Below are positions 31,390 through 40,379 of a stretch of 64,000 bases of DNA, piece by piece (within the stretch, counting starts at the first letter, position 1; each line of letters starts with the position of its first letter). Origin of the DNA: Clostridium celatum DSM 1785 (GTDB taxonomy: Bacteria; Bacillota; Clostridia; Clostridiales; Clostridiaceae); NCBI RefSeq assembly GCF_000320405.1, contig NZ_KB291650.1, positions 1 through 64,000 of the forward strand, in the 5' to 3' direction. Below the pieces are notes generated by a model. It did not search any database and had not been told where the DNA came from. It worked only from the letters and a program-made list of their open reading frames with translations. The position numbers were made by a program, and so were the translations under genes.

Positions 31390-31509
31390 AATAATATTAA
31401 TGTACCGGAGAAGTATTCTCCTATAGCATATGAAGAGAAATCTTCATGAAAGCTAAACCCCCCCATCCCCCTTTTAGGTCGCATTTATAATGCGACCTTT
31501 TAATTTTTA
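31390..31509 (+). ncRNA. candidate C-rich structured RNA (sRNA or 3' UTR-derived)
   Basis: Three hairpins in 95 nt: GGAGAA/TTCTCC (31407-31421), ATGAAGA-GAAA-TCTTCAT (31430-31447, a GNRA tetraloop), and a terminator AGGTCGCATT/AATGCGACCT (31476-31498) followed by TTTTAATTTTT. Between the second and third is an unpaired tract, about 31456-31475, with seven C then five C. An exposed C tract ahead of an intrinsic terminator is the design of sRNAs that mask G-rich Shine-Dalgarno sites. No clear promoter was found, so it may be processed from the 3' end of the upstream mRNA. The 5' end is approximate. Confidence 0.5.
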
Positions 31510-31522
31510 AATATATAAATAA

Positions 31523-32443
31523 TTAAATTTTTTTTAATGATGAAATTTTAAACTCTCCTAGTTCATCTAGAACTACTTTAGCTGAAATTATAATTTCACT
31601 ATTTTTATTATCTGGATTTGTATAAGTAGATTTTTTAAAGGATAGTATCCAATAAATTGTGGTTGGATACCCTTCTTCATCCCAAGTTGAATCGAAAAAA
31701 TAGCCATTAATGAAAGTATAGTGAAAAGTTTCTTTATCCAACTTCCAAAGTAATGAAAGTTCTTCACTAGAAATAAAGGAGCTAAATATATCTGGTGTTT
31801 CACTAAGTTCATATTCAGCTTGTATCAAATCTATAAGAATTTGAATTTCGCCCAGGGAAGGGATTGAGGGAGAAGAAAAATTTATATTTTTTAATGTATT
31901 ATTGTTTAAAATATATCCACTAGTACTTTCATTTCCTTTATCGGATAGAGTGTCTAATATTTTAGGTGTTCTAGAATTATTATAATCAAGTATTCCAAAT
32001 ATGTTTTTATTTGACATTAATATTTCCTCAAAATCATATCCATTCCATTTAAAAATATATGTTGTAGGAATATTATTTTTAATTCCCATGATAATTACTT
32101 CTGGGATATTACTTCTACTTAAATGAGCTGTTTGAATTTTAATATTACAATAAGGTGAAACATCAAGTAGAGAATAATCATTTTTTTTGCTTTTTAATAG
32201 TATATCAAGTTTTGAACTTTTAAAGTTTAATGAATAAGTGGAGTTGTTAGAAATTACGTTTAGGGTATCAGCGTTACCATCTCCATCAAAATCAAATTCT
32301 ACTTTATTATGTACAGTTTCAAAATGGGAAAATGTAGAAGTAGATTTAAACTTAAATAAAAAAAAGATATTAATTAAAATAAAGATAATAGCTATAGATA
32401 TTATTAAAATTGTATTATTTTTCAAAACCATAAATTTGGACAT
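31523..32443 (-). CDS. membrane-anchored extracellular protein, unknown function
   Basis: A 306-residue protein with one N-terminal membrane helix (about 11-31, ILIISIAIIFILINIFFLF) and an extracellular part. The latter contains a calcium-loop-like segment FDFDGDGNADTLNV (about 50-63), as seen in VCBS/FG-GAP repeats, then beta-rich sequence. ATG 32443 follows GAGGTGAT on the minus strand. It may be a beta-propeller-like surface protein; no function can be given. It is monocistronic and lies downstream of perR on the same strand. Confidence 0.7.
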   Translation of the reverse strand: MSKFMVLKNNTILIISIAIIFILINIFFLFKFKSTSTFSHFETVHNKVEFDFDGDGNADTLNVISNNSTYSLNFKSSKLDILLKSKKNDYSLLDVSPYCNIKIQTAHLSRSNIPEVIIMGIKNNIPTTYIFKWNGYDFEEILMSNKNIFGILDYNNSRTPKILDTLSDKGNESTSGYILNNNTLKNINFSSPSIPSLGEIQILIDLIQAEYELSETPDIFSSFISSEELSLLWKLDKETFHYTFINGYFFDSTWDEEGYPTTIYWILSFKKSTYTNPDNKNSEIIISAKVVLDELGEFKISSLKKI

Positions 32444-32521
32444 AATATCACCTCAGTCTAATATATGTAAATAGTTTGTTATAAATACTAAAAATAAAAA
32501 AATGTTAGCAGATAAAATCTA

Positions 32522-32926
32522 CTAACATTCATTACATTCTCCATAAAAGAATAATTTATTAAATTTAATTTTATAATTTGTTTTTTCTTCTACTAAATTA
32601 TTTAAAGATGAAAAATCTATAAAATCTATATCTTCAACTTTGCCACAATTTACACATTGAACATGAGCGTGTTCATGATAATTTGCATCATATCTAAAAT
32701 TACCTTCTCCAACATTTAATTCTTGAACTAAGCCTATTTCTACTAGAGTTTTTAGAGTTTTATAAACTGTAGCTAAGCTCATAGTTGGATAGTTAGGTTG
32801 TAGAGCTTTATAAATTGTTTCTGCTGAAGGATGTTCTAAAGTTCCCTTTAAATATTGATAAACAGCAAGTCTTTGAGGGGTTAATTTAAGTTTTTTTTCT
32901 TTAAACGTTAAAATGATATCATCCAT
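32522..32926 (-). CDS. perR: peroxide-responsive repressor PerR (Fur family)
   Basis: A 134-residue metal-dependent repressor. The winged helix (about 1-80) has LTPQRLAVYQYL and SLATVYKTL. The metal ligands align with Bacillus subtilis PerR at a constant offset of 5: His32, Asp80, His86, His88 and Asp99 (37, 85, 91, 93, 104), and structural zinc Cys91, Cys94, Cys131 and Cys134 (96, 99, 136, 139). The Asp80 equivalent distinguishes PerR from Fur. It should sense peroxide by metal-catalysed oxidation of the His residues and control oxidative-stress genes. ATG 32926 follows AAGGTG. A PerR-box-like palindrome lies just upstream. Confidence 0.88.
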   Translation of the reverse strand: MDDIILTFKEKKLKLTPQRLAVYQYLKGTLEHPSAETIYKALQPNYPTMSLATVYKTLKTLVEIGLVQELNVGEGNFRYDANYHEHAHVQCVNCGKVEDIDFIDFSSLNNLVEEKTNYKIKFNKLFFYGECNEC

Positions 32927-32945
32927 ATATAGACACCTTCCTATA

Positions 32946-32958
32946 ATAATTTAATTAT
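32946..32958. promoter_or_regulatory. possible PerR/Fur box for autoregulation
   Basis: ATAATTTAATTAT, a 13-bp palindrome 20 bp before the perR start, resembling the AT-rich Per box. The AT-rich background makes chance occurrence likely. Confidence 0.3.
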
Positions 32959-33158
32959 ATTATATTTCTAAATACAATTATTTGTCAATAATATTTATTA
33001 AATAATAAAAATATTTAGTCAAATTTATTATTGTAAAAATATACTTAATATGTTAAATTGAAATAGAAATATCATAAGAAATGCTACATATTTCTTTGGT
33101 TTGTTACACAAAATATTAAAATGTAATAGAAGCGAGTAATAAAAGGAGGAGATTATTT

Positions 33159-33491
33159 ATGTCTAAATATAAAGTAGGCGATGAATTACTAATAATTAAT
33201 GATCCAACAGAACAAAGTGAAAAATTAAAGAAACTTACATGTCTATCAGTAGATGGAGATTATGCTCAAATTTCTTGGGGATTAAAAATTGAAAAAGTAG
33301 AATACGATAAGCCTTATGTTACATTAACTTATACAAATGTAGATGGAGAACTTAATAAAGTATTTGCAGAATGTAGAGATATAGAAAATTTTGATCAAGA
33401 AAAAGTTTTAGAAAAAGCTTTATTAAAAGCATTCCAAAATGAAATAATAAATATTTCAGTTGCTAAGAATACAGCACTTAAAAGAATATAA
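33159..33491 (+). CDS. conserved-looking small cytoplasmic protein, unknown function
   Basis: A 110-residue soluble protein opening MSKYKVGDELLIINDP, beta-rich in the first 70 residues and helical at the end (EKVLEKALLKAFQNEI). ATG 33159 has AAAAGGAGGAG upstream. There is no signal peptide and no motif I can name. A terminator follows at once, so it is monocistronic. Confidence 0.72.
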   Translation: MSKYKVGDELLIINDPTEQSEKLKKLTCLSVDGDYAQISWGLKIEKVEYDKPYVTLTYTNVDGELNKVFAECRDIENFDQEKVLEKALLKAFQNEIINISVAKNTALKRI

Positions 33492-33496
33492 TAAAG

Positions 33497-33524
33497 AAAG
33501 CTTCCTGTAAAAGGGAGGCTTTTT
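33497..33524 (+). terminator. terminator of the 33159-33491 gene
   Basis: AAAGCTTCC pairs with GGGAGGCTTTT through one G-T wobble, then TTTTTG. Confidence 0.75.
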
Positions 33525-33639
33525 GTATATTAAATAAGGAAAAATGTTGATTTATATAATAAATATGGTATATTATTAATATAATGTATAAAAAATAAAT
33601 AAAAGGTTTATTTTTTATATAAAATGGTATATAATTACC

Positions 33640-33656
33640 TTGTAATTCGTTTACAA
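33640..33656. promoter_or_regulatory. palindrome TTGTAA-N5-TTACAA, possible CcpA cre-type site
   Basis: The same layout (TGTAA-N5-TTACA) as the site before the beta-galactosidase. It contains a central TTCGT and lies 24 bp before the ATG of the next small gene. An overlapping palindrome CGTTTACAAACG is at 33648-33659. Confidence 0.4.
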
Positions 33657-33679
33657 ACGGTGTGTGGGGGTTGTGGGTT

Positions 33680-33898
33680 ATGAGTAAATGTCCTTTTTGG
33701 TCAAGTAAAAAAGAAAATATAAGTTGTAATAAAGAATGTCCAATGAATCCGATAAAAAATAATAATGAAACATGTCCATTTATTGAACATTTATTAACTG
33801 AAAAAATAGTATTTAAGGATGTAATAGACGAAGAATTTGCATATTCAAAAGATGAAAATTTAGATTATATGATATCATCTTATGGCAAATATAGATAG
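33680..33898 (+). CDS. small Cys-containing protein, unknown function
   Basis: A 72-residue protein with an N-terminal Cys pattern CPFWSSKKENISCNKECPM and a later CPF, followed by an acidic C terminus. I chose ATG 33680 (GGGGG about 15 nt and GTGGG about 5 nt upstream) over the GTG at 33662. The spacing of the Cys residues suggests a zinc or iron site. I have seen such short CPFWS-type proteins in clostridia but know no function. A palindromic operator-like site sits in its leader. Confidence 0.68.
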   Translation: MSKCPFWSSKKENISCNKECPMNPIKNNNETCPFIEHLLTEKIVFKDVIDEEFAYSKDENLDYMISSYGKYR

Positions 33899-33977
33899 AA
33901 AAATAGTATTATTTTGTTAATACATTATAAGATAAAATTAGAATGATATAAGCTTTATAAGCAAAGATTAAATAAAA

Positions 33978-34012
33978 AAATAAGGATGAAACTTGAAGTT
34001 TCATCCTTATTT
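33978..34012. terminator. bidirectional terminator, pncB/33.7-kb gene
   Basis: A perfect 17-bp inverted repeat (33978-33994 with 33996-34012) around a single G, adjoining the pncB stop codon and T-rich on both strands. Confidence 0.9.
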
Positions 34013-34013
34013 T

Positions 34014-35480
34014 CTATTTAGATTGTTTTATAAGTAATTCTTGTTTTAAATTCCAAAGGTTTGGCGATAAATCTACATAATAAGTATGTGGATTTTCAAA
34101 TCTTAATATTTCAGGCCAAAGTTTAGATGTTTCCTTTTTAGAAAATTCTTTAATTTCTAAAACTGATGGAGATGAGTAAACTTGTTTTCCATTTTCAAAT
34201 ATTTTTACAAGTAAGTCTTTTACATAAAAATTATTAATTTTCTTTCTTTTCCAAGTATGAACTGGATCAAATATTTCTAGTTCTGAATTTTCATCTATAA
34301 TTTCGTCATTTAAAGCAATTATATCAGCAATTGCAATATCAGTATCTTTATCAAATAATCTATAAATCTTTTTAAAACCAGGGTTAGTTATTTTCTCGCT
34401 ATTTTCACTAATTTTTATTTTTGGAATTATAGTTGAATCTTTTTCAACAGCAACTAATTTATATACACCACCGAAAACAGGTTCTGATTTTGCAGTTATA
34501 AGTCTCTCACCAACTCCAAAAGAATCAATACATGCACCTTGAGATAATACATCTCTAATTATATGTTCATCTAAAGAATTAGAAACTATAATTTTACAAT
34601 CTTCATAACCAGCAGCATCTAAAATTTTTCTGCATTTTTTAGTTAAATAGGTAATATCACCGGAATCAATTCTAATTCCTTTAGGTCTCTTACCAAGAGG
34701 TTTTAGGATTTCATCAAATACTTTAATAGCATTAGGTAAACCAGATTTCAACACATTATAAGTATCTATAAGCAAAGAACAATTATCTGGGTAAGTTTCA
34801 GCCCATGCACTAAAGGCTTCAAATTCTGTATCAAATAACTGAACCCAACTATGTGCCATTGTACCAACTGCAGGAACATTGAAGTATTTATCAGCTATAG
34901 TACAAGCAGTTGAATCACATCCACCTATTATAGAAGCTCTTGCACCATAAATAGCACCATCATATCCTTGAGCACGTCTAGAACCAAATTCCATGACAGT
35001 TCTACCATCAGCCGCTCTACAAATTCTATTTGCTTTAGTTGCTATTAAAGTTTGGTGGTTAATAGTTAGAAGAATCATTGTTTCGATAAATTGAGCTTGT
35101 ACCACAGGTCCTCTCACTGTAACTAAAGGTTGATTTGGGAAAACAGGATTACCTTCAGGAATTGCCCAAACATCACAAGAAAACTTAAAGTTTCTTAAGT
35201 AATTTAAAAATTCTTCAGAAAATAAATTTTTACTTTCTAAATATTTAATATCAGAATCAGTAAAGGTTAGATTGTTTAAATATTGTATAAGTTGGTCAAC
35301 ACCAGCCATTATACAGTATCCACCGCCATCTGGAACCCTTCTAAAATACATATCAAAATAGGCTATTCTATCTTGTACACCTTTATTAAAATATCCATTT
35401 GCCATTGTTAATTCGTAGAAATCCACAAGCATAGTAAGATTTCTCTCGTTAGTAACATCGAATCTCATTAAAGTTTCCAT
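34014..35480 (-). CDS. pncB: nicotinate phosphoribosyltransferase
   Basis: A 488-residue enzyme of NAD salvage that converts nicotinate and PRPP to nicotinate mononucleotide with ATP. Family marks are DFYELTMANGYF near the N terminus, the GSRRAQG segment, GTMAHSWVQLF (His region that is phosphorylated in relatives) and the phosphoribosyl-binding IRIDSGDI. Length is normal. ATG 35480 follows AAGGAG on the minus strand. It stands alone between divergent and convergent neighbours. Confidence 0.95.
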   Translation of the reverse strand: METLMRFDVTNERNLTMLVDFYELTMANGYFNKGVQDRIAYFDMYFRRVPDGGGYCIMAGVDQLIQYLNNLTFTDSDIKYLESKNLFSEEFLNYLRNFKFSCDVWAIPEGNPVFPNQPLVTVRGPVVQAQFIETMILLTINHQTLIATKANRICRAADGRTVMEFGSRRAQGYDGAIYGARASIIGGCDSTACTIADKYFNVPAVGTMAHSWVQLFDTEFEAFSAWAETYPDNCSLLIDTYNVLKSGLPNAIKVFDEILKPLGKRPKGIRIDSGDITYLTKKCRKILDAAGYEDCKIIVSNSLDEHIIRDVLSQGACIDSFGVGERLITAKSEPVFGGVYKLVAVEKDSTIIPKIKISENSEKITNPGFKKIYRLFDKDTDIAIADIIALNDEIIDENSELEIFDPVHTWKRKKINNFYVKDLLVKIFENGKQVYSSPSVLEIKEFSKKETSKLWPEILRFENPHTYYVDLSPNLWNLKQELLIKQSK

Positions 35481-35601
35481 TTTAATCTCCTTATATTGAA
35501 AAATACCTAAAGATATTGTACAACTATATATAAATTATTACAATATAGTTATTTATATTATAGGTAATAATTAAAAGTATCGAAGGAAAAAAGGAGTTAG
35601 T

Positions 35602-37599
35602 ATGAAAATACAATTAGATAAATTTCAAGAAAAAGCTGTAAATATAAATGATAAAAATGTCTTAGTAGTTGCAGCACCAGGTTCAGGAAAAACTACAGTA
35701 ATAATAAATAGAGTGAATAATTTAATAGAAAATAGAGGTGTAAAAGCTTTTAATATTATAGTGATAACTTTTACAAGAGCAGCAGCAGAAAATATGAAAT
35801 TAAGATATAAAAATATATTTAATAAAGAAGATGCACCTTTTTTTGGAACATTTCATGGATTATTTTATAAGATTTTATTAAGAGAGGGACATGAAATAAA
35901 AATAATAGATTCTAATAAAAGCCATGGAATAATTAAGGGCGTGTTATCAAAATATTTTGATGATGTAAATGATGATAGAGTAAGAGAGGTATTAAATAAT
36001 ATATCGTTATACAAAACATCTTTAGGAAACTTGGAGAATTTTAAGCCATCAACTTCTATAGAAATATTCAAGGCTTGTTATGAACAATATGAAACCTATA
36101 AGGAAAGGGAAAAGCTTTGGGATTTTGATGATTTATCAGTTAGAACCTTGTATTTATTTAAAAATAATAATGAATTACTAGAGAGATATAAGAGATTATT
36201 TAAATATATATTAGTTGATGAATTTCAAGATTGTGATGAACTTCAAGTTGAGTTTTTGAAAATGATGAATGGAGAGAAAAATGAACTTTTTGCAGTAGGA
36301 GATGAAGATCAGTGTATATATTCATTTAGAGGATCTAAACCAGAGTATATGGTAGACTTTGAGAAGGTATTTAAAGATGGAAAGAAGGTTTATTTATCTA
36401 TTAATTATAGAAGTAAGAAAAATATAATTGAAATATCTAAAAATATAATAGCATATAATAAAGGTAGAAATAATAAAGAAATAATAGCATTTAATAAACA
36501 GAATGGGATAATTAAACTGATAAAACCGTACAATGAAAATATTCAAGGAGAAGAAATAGCAAGTATAATAAAATCTTTTAGCAATGAAGACTTTAAAAAT
36601 AATGCAGTATTATATAGAACTAATATGGAAGCTAGATGTATTATAGATGTCTTTTCAAGAAGAAAGATACCATTTGTATTATTAGATAAGGGATATAACT
36701 TTTTTGAACACTTTATATGTAAGGATATTATTAATTATTTAAAATTATCAATTAATATGTGTGATAGAGATGCTTTTGTTTCAATAATTAATAAACCATT
36801 TAGATATGTTAGTAAAAATAATATAAGTTATGTAAAAACATATTTAGAAGAAAGAAATTGTTTTGATATATTAATTACTAAAAAGGATATACCACCATTT
36901 CAAGCTAAGAAATTAGATGATTTAAAAAGGGATATAATTTATTTAAATAAAGTATCATTAGGTAGTGCAGTGCAATGTATAATTTCGACTTTAGGATATA
37001 TAGATTACTTAAGGGAATATGCAAGTAAGTTTAATCAGAGTTTTAGTGATTTAGAGGATATAGTTGAAGAATTTAAAGGTGCCATTGATGGATTTAAAAC
37101 TATAAATGAATTTTTGATTCATGTTGAAAATGTAAAAGATGAAATAGAAAAGAGTAAAGTTGTATCGGATGGAGTCGTTTTAAGTACAATACATGGTGTA
37201 AAAGGTATGGAATTTAAAAATGTATTTATAATAAATTGTGATGAAGAAACTATACCACATAAATCTTCAATGGATACTAATATAGAAGAAGAAAGAAGGT
37301 TATTTTATGTAGGGATGACAAGAGCGATTGAAAATCTGTATGTATTTACGCCAAAGAATATTAGAGGAAAATTTAGTGATGTGTCTAGATTTATTTTTGA
37401 AAGTAAACTAGAGGAGGAAAGTAATGTTACTAACTATGGAATTAAAAAAGGAGATTTTGTATATCATAGGCAATATGGTGATGCTAAAGTAAAAAATATT
37501 GAAGGTGATAGAATTACATTAGATTTTAAAAATGATATTCCTAGAAGTTTTTCATTAAGAATACTAATGGAAAATAATTTAATAATTATTATAAAATAA
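35602..37599 (+). CDS. UvrD/PcrA-like superfamily 1A DNA helicase
   Basis: A 665-residue 3'-5' helicase. Motifs in order: Q motif LDKFQEKAV, Walker A AAPGSGKTT, Ia ITFTRAAAENM, II VDEFQDCDELQ, III GDEDQCIYSFRGS, IV INYRSKKNI, V TIHGVKGMEFKNVF, VI EERRLFYVGMTRA. A C-terminal Tudor-like tail (YHRQYGDAKVKNIEGD) resembles the RNA-polymerase-binding end of PcrA. At 665 residues it is shorter than housekeeping PcrA (about 720-740), so it may be a second paralogue. ATG 35602 follows AAAGGAG. The next gene is 18 bp downstream. Confidence 0.9.
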   Translation: MKIQLDKFQEKAVNINDKNVLVVAAPGSGKTTVIINRVNNLIENRGVKAFNIIVITFTRAAAENMKLRYKNIFNKEDAPFFGTFHGLFYKILLREGHEIKIIDSNKSHGIIKGVLSKYFDDVNDDRVREVLNNISLYKTSLGNLENFKPSTSIEIFKACYEQYETYKEREKLWDFDDLSVRTLYLFKNNNELLERYKRLFKYILVDEFQDCDELQVEFLKMMNGEKNELFAVGDEDQCIYSFRGSKPEYMVDFEKVFKDGKKVYLSINYRSKKNIIEISKNIIAYNKGRNNKEIIAFNKQNGIIKLIKPYNENIQGEEIASIIKSFSNEDFKNNAVLYRTNMEARCIIDVFSRRKIPFVLLDKGYNFFEHFICKDIINYLKLSINMCDRDAFVSIINKPFRYVSKNNISYVKTYLEERNCFDILITKKDIPPFQAKKLDDLKRDIIYLNKVSLGSAVQCIISTLGYIDYLREYASKFNQSFSDLEDIVEEFKGAIDGFKTINEFLIHVENVKDEIEKSKVVSDGVVLSTIHGVKGMEFKNVFIINCDEETIPHKSSMDTNIEEERRLFYVGMTRAIENLYVFTPKNIRGKFSDVSRFIFESKLEEESNVTNYGIKKGDFVYHRQYGDAKVKNIEGDRITLDFKNDIPRSFSLRILMENNLIIIIK

Positions 37600-37617
37600 A
37601 GATATGGAGAGTTTGTT

Positions 37618-37998
37618 ATGAATAGAAAAAACACTAATAAATTTATTTTAGTTATAATTTCATTAGTACTAACTTTAAATATATTTACAATTGGAGCTTA
37701 TGCATCTCCAAAGGAGGCTGAAAAAATAAAAAATTTTATTGAAAAAAATGAAAGCCTTTTAACTAATGAAAATAAGAAGAACTTAGAAGGTATAATTGAA
37801 AAATTAGATAATTATGAAGTGATTTCTCAAGAAGAAAGAGAGTATATTAGAGAGTGTGAATTAAATGTAATAAGAGAAAAACTTGGTGATGCGCAATATG
37901 ATGAATATATGAAGTTATTAGAGAAAAGAAGGTCTAGTGAAAATTTTGAACAAAGTGATAGGCTTAGACTTTATCAATTGGAAAAGTTACTAAAATAA
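37618..37998 (+). CDS. small secreted helical protein, unknown function
   Basis: A 126-residue protein with a clear signal peptide (about 1-29, FILVIISLVLTLNIFTIGAYA, cleavage near AYA-SP). The mature part is charged and all helical, ending in KLLEKRRSSENFEQSDRLRLYQLEKLLK. ATG 37618 follows GGAGAG. It lies 18 bp after the helicase gene and probably shares its transcript. No family recognised. Confidence 0.72.
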   Translation: MNRKNTNKFILVIISLVLTLNIFTIGAYASPKEAEKIKNFIEKNESLLTNENKKNLEGIIEKLDNYEVISQEEREYIRECELNVIREKLGDAQYDEYMKLLEKRRSSENFEQSDRLRLYQLEKLLK

Positions 37999-38043
37999 GC
38001 AATTAATTGAAAAATAATATCTGATAATATATAATTTTAGTAG

Positions 38044-38114
38044 ATTGTGTCAAATTTATCATAATATACAATTTTAAATATAAATAATATATATAATTTA
38101 TAATTTGACACAAT
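38044..38114. promoter_or_regulatory. 13-bp inverted repeat before the M20 amidohydrolase gene
   Basis: ATTGTGTCAAATT (38044-38056) and AATTTGACACAAT (38102-38114) are perfect complements 45 nt apart. They flank very AT-rich DNA that includes CATAATATA (38060-38068). The motif ATTGTGTCAAAT also occurs at about 29961-29972, before the Gly/Cys-rich gene. Confidence 0.4.
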
Positions 38115-38143
38115 TTTATCTTATTTAAATTGGGGGATACAAT

Positions 38144-39325
38144 ATGAATTTTAAGAATGAAGCAATAAGCATGGAAAAAGAGTTAATAAGTATAAGGAGG
38201 TATTTACACCAACATCCAGAGTTAGGATTTGAAGAGGAAAACACTTCTAGATATATAAAAGAAATATTGACAAGAGAAGGAATAGAGTATAAAGAATTTG
38301 CTAAAACAGGAGTATGTGGAATAATAAGAGGTGAAAAGAAATTAGAGAATGAAAAGGTTGTTGCATTGAGAGCAGATATAGATGCCCTACCTATTGAAGA
38401 TAAAAAGAGTTGTAAATATTCATCTAGGATAAGTGGAAAAATGCACGCATGTGGTCATGATGGACATACTGCTATATTATTAGGAGTTAGTATTTTGTTA
38501 AATAAGCATAAAGAACTTTTTGGTGGAACTGTTAAGTTAATTTTTGAACCAGCAGAAGAAACTACAGGTGGAGCCAAAAATATGATAGAAGAAGGTGTGT
38601 TAAAGAATCCAAATGTTGATGCTATTTGTGGTCTTCATGTAGATGAATGTTTTAATTCTGGAGAAATTAAAGTAAGACGAGGAACTGTTAATGCAGCATC
38701 CAATCCTTTTAGCATAAAAATTATAGGATCAGGTGGACATGGGGCATATCCAAAAGATACAGTAGATCCAATTGTAATAGCAGGGCATATAATAACTTCT
38801 CTTCAAGATATAGTAAGTAGGGAAATAAATCCTTTAAATCCAGCAGTAGTGACAATAGGAAGTATTCATGGGGGAACAGCTCCTAATATAATTCCAGGAG
38901 AAGTTACTTTAAGTGGAATTATAAGAACTATGAGTATGACTGATAGAGAGTTTGCAAAAAAAAGATTAAAGGAAATAGTTGATGGCATTTGTTTGACTTT
39001 TAGAGCTAAAGCTGAGATTGAAATAGAAGATTCTTATCCTTGCTTATATAATGATGATACTATGGTTTCTTTATTAGAAAGTTCAGCTAAGAAAGTATTA
39101 GGAGAAGAAGGAGTTAAGGTTCAAGAAAATCCTAAAATGGGAGTTGAAAGTTTTGCATATTTTGCAAATGAAGTTCCGGCTGTATTTTATTTCTTAGGAT
39201 GTAGGAATGAAACTAAAGGAATAATTCATCCAGCACATAATAGTTTATTTGATATAGACGAAGAATGTTTATCTTTAGGGGTAGCTATACAATGTGAATT
39301 TGTTGTGGATTATTTGACAAGATGA
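38144..39325 (+). CDS. M20 family amidohydrolase/carboxypeptidase
   Basis: A 393-residue zinc amidohydrolase of the HipO/AmaA/IAA-amino-acid hydrolase group that cleaves N-acyl amino acids. It begins with the signature LRRYLHQHPELGFEE-type segment (RRYLHQHPELG). Metal ligands lie in MHACGHDGHTA, EPAEETTGG, GLHVDE and HPAHNSLFD; a dimerisation domain lies in the middle (SGGHGAYP). ATG 38144 follows a G-rich TTGGGGGA. Exact substrate cannot be told from sequence. Monocistronic, with an inverted repeat in the leader. Confidence 0.9.
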   Translation: MNFKNEAISMEKELISIRRYLHQHPELGFEEENTSRYIKEILTREGIEYKEFAKTGVCGIIRGEKKLENEKVVALRADIDALPIEDKKSCKYSSRISGKMHACGHDGHTAILLGVSILLNKHKELFGGTVKLIFEPAEETTGGAKNMIEEGVLKNPNVDAICGLHVDECFNSGEIKVRRGTVNAASNPFSIKIIGSGGHGAYPKDTVDPIVIAGHIITSLQDIVSREINPLNPAVVTIGSIHGGTAPNIIPGEVTLSGIIRTMSMTDREFAKKRLKEIVDGICLTFRAKAEIEIEDSYPCLYNDDTMVSLLESSAKKVLGEEGVKVQENPKMGVESFAYFANEVPAVFYFLGCRNETKGIIHPAHNSLFDIDEECLSLGVAIQCEFVVDYLTR

Positions 39326-39393
39326 GAAAATAATATTAATCTATTACAATGGGGAAAATATATACAAGTAGATAAGTTATAGGAGTTGATTTT

Positions 39394-40362
39394 TTGAAAA
39401 TTGAAATAGGAACAAATGAAGCAGGTCAAAGACTTGATAAATTTTTAAGAAAGTATTTAAAGGATGTACCATTAAGTGCAATTTTTAAAGCTTTAAGAAA
39501 AGGTGATGTAAGAGTAAATGGGCTTAAAAAGAAAGAAAATTACTCTTTAGAATTAGGTGATGTTATCGAAATCAAATATCTTCAAAGTAAGCAAGAAAAG
39601 AAAGTAGATACATTTATAAAAGTTAATGCAAGTGGGCTAATGATTACCTATGAAGATGATAATATATTAATAGTTGAAAAATGGCCTGGAGTTTTAGTTC
39701 ATCCAGATCAAAAGGGAGCAGAGCCTTCACTTACAGATTATGTATTATCTTACCTAAATAATAAAGGGGATTATATACCAGAAAGAGAAAAAACATTTAC
39801 TCCAGCACCTTGTAATAGATTAGATAGAAATACATCAGGTGTTGTAATATTTGGTAAAAATTTCGAAGCATTAAGAACTATGAATGAAATGATAAGAGAA
39901 GGAAAAGTAAAGAAATATTATAATGCGTTAGTTAAAGGCAAAATTAAAGACGGATTATATAAAGGATATATTTCTAAGGATGAAAATGAAAATATATCTA
40001 AAGTTTATGATGAAAAGAAACCTAATACAAAAGAAATTGCTATGGAAGTTAAAACAGTACAAACTTGTGGAAGTTTTTCACTTTTAGAGATTGATTTAAT
40101 AACTGGTAGAAGTCATCAAATAAGAGCTCATTTAGCTCATTTAGGAAATCCAATTATAGGTGATTTTAAATATGGTGATAAAAAACTTAATTCATTCTTT
40201 GATAATAAGTTTGGATTAAATTATCAATACCTTTATGCATATAAACTTATATTTAAAGGTGGAGAAGGAAAGCTTGAATATTTAAAGAATAAGACAATAG
40301 CAGAATCTCTACCTCCAATGTTTAAAAAGATTAGAAAGGATGTATTTAGGGTAACTATATAA
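39394..40362 (+). CDS. RluA-family 23S rRNA pseudouridine synthase
   Basis: A 322-residue enzyme that isomerises uridine in structured RNA. The N-terminal S4 RNA-binding domain (about 12-75, AGQRLDKFLRKYL) precedes a catalytic domain with Asp144 in RLDRNTSG, and the conserved ITGRSHQIRAHLAHLG later. The start is TTG 39394 after AGGAG. RluC or RluD specificity cannot be decided. It lies 17 bp before a flippase gene on the same strand. Confidence 0.92.
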   Translation: MKIEIGTNEAGQRLDKFLRKYLKDVPLSAIFKALRKGDVRVNGLKKKENYSLELGDVIEIKYLQSKQEKKVDTFIKVNASGLMITYEDDNILIVEKWPGVLVHPDQKGAEPSLTDYVLSYLNNKGDYIPEREKTFTPAPCNRLDRNTSGVVIFGKNFEALRTMNEMIREGKVKKYYNALVKGKIKDGLYKGYISKDENENISKVYDEKKPNTKEIAMEVKTVQTCGSFSLLEIDLITGRSHQIRAHLAHLGNPIIGDFKYGDKKLNSFFDNKFGLNYQYLYAYKLIFKGGEGKLEYLKNKTIAESLPPMFKKIRKDVFRVTI

Positions 40363-40379
40363 CATAAAAGGGGTAAGTT

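Noticed and set aside
31454-31475. C7/C5 runs as possible sequencing artefact or phase-variation tract
   Set aside because: The runs lie outside any coding frame, so no on/off switching follows; the adjacent hairpins and terminator suggest an RNA element instead.
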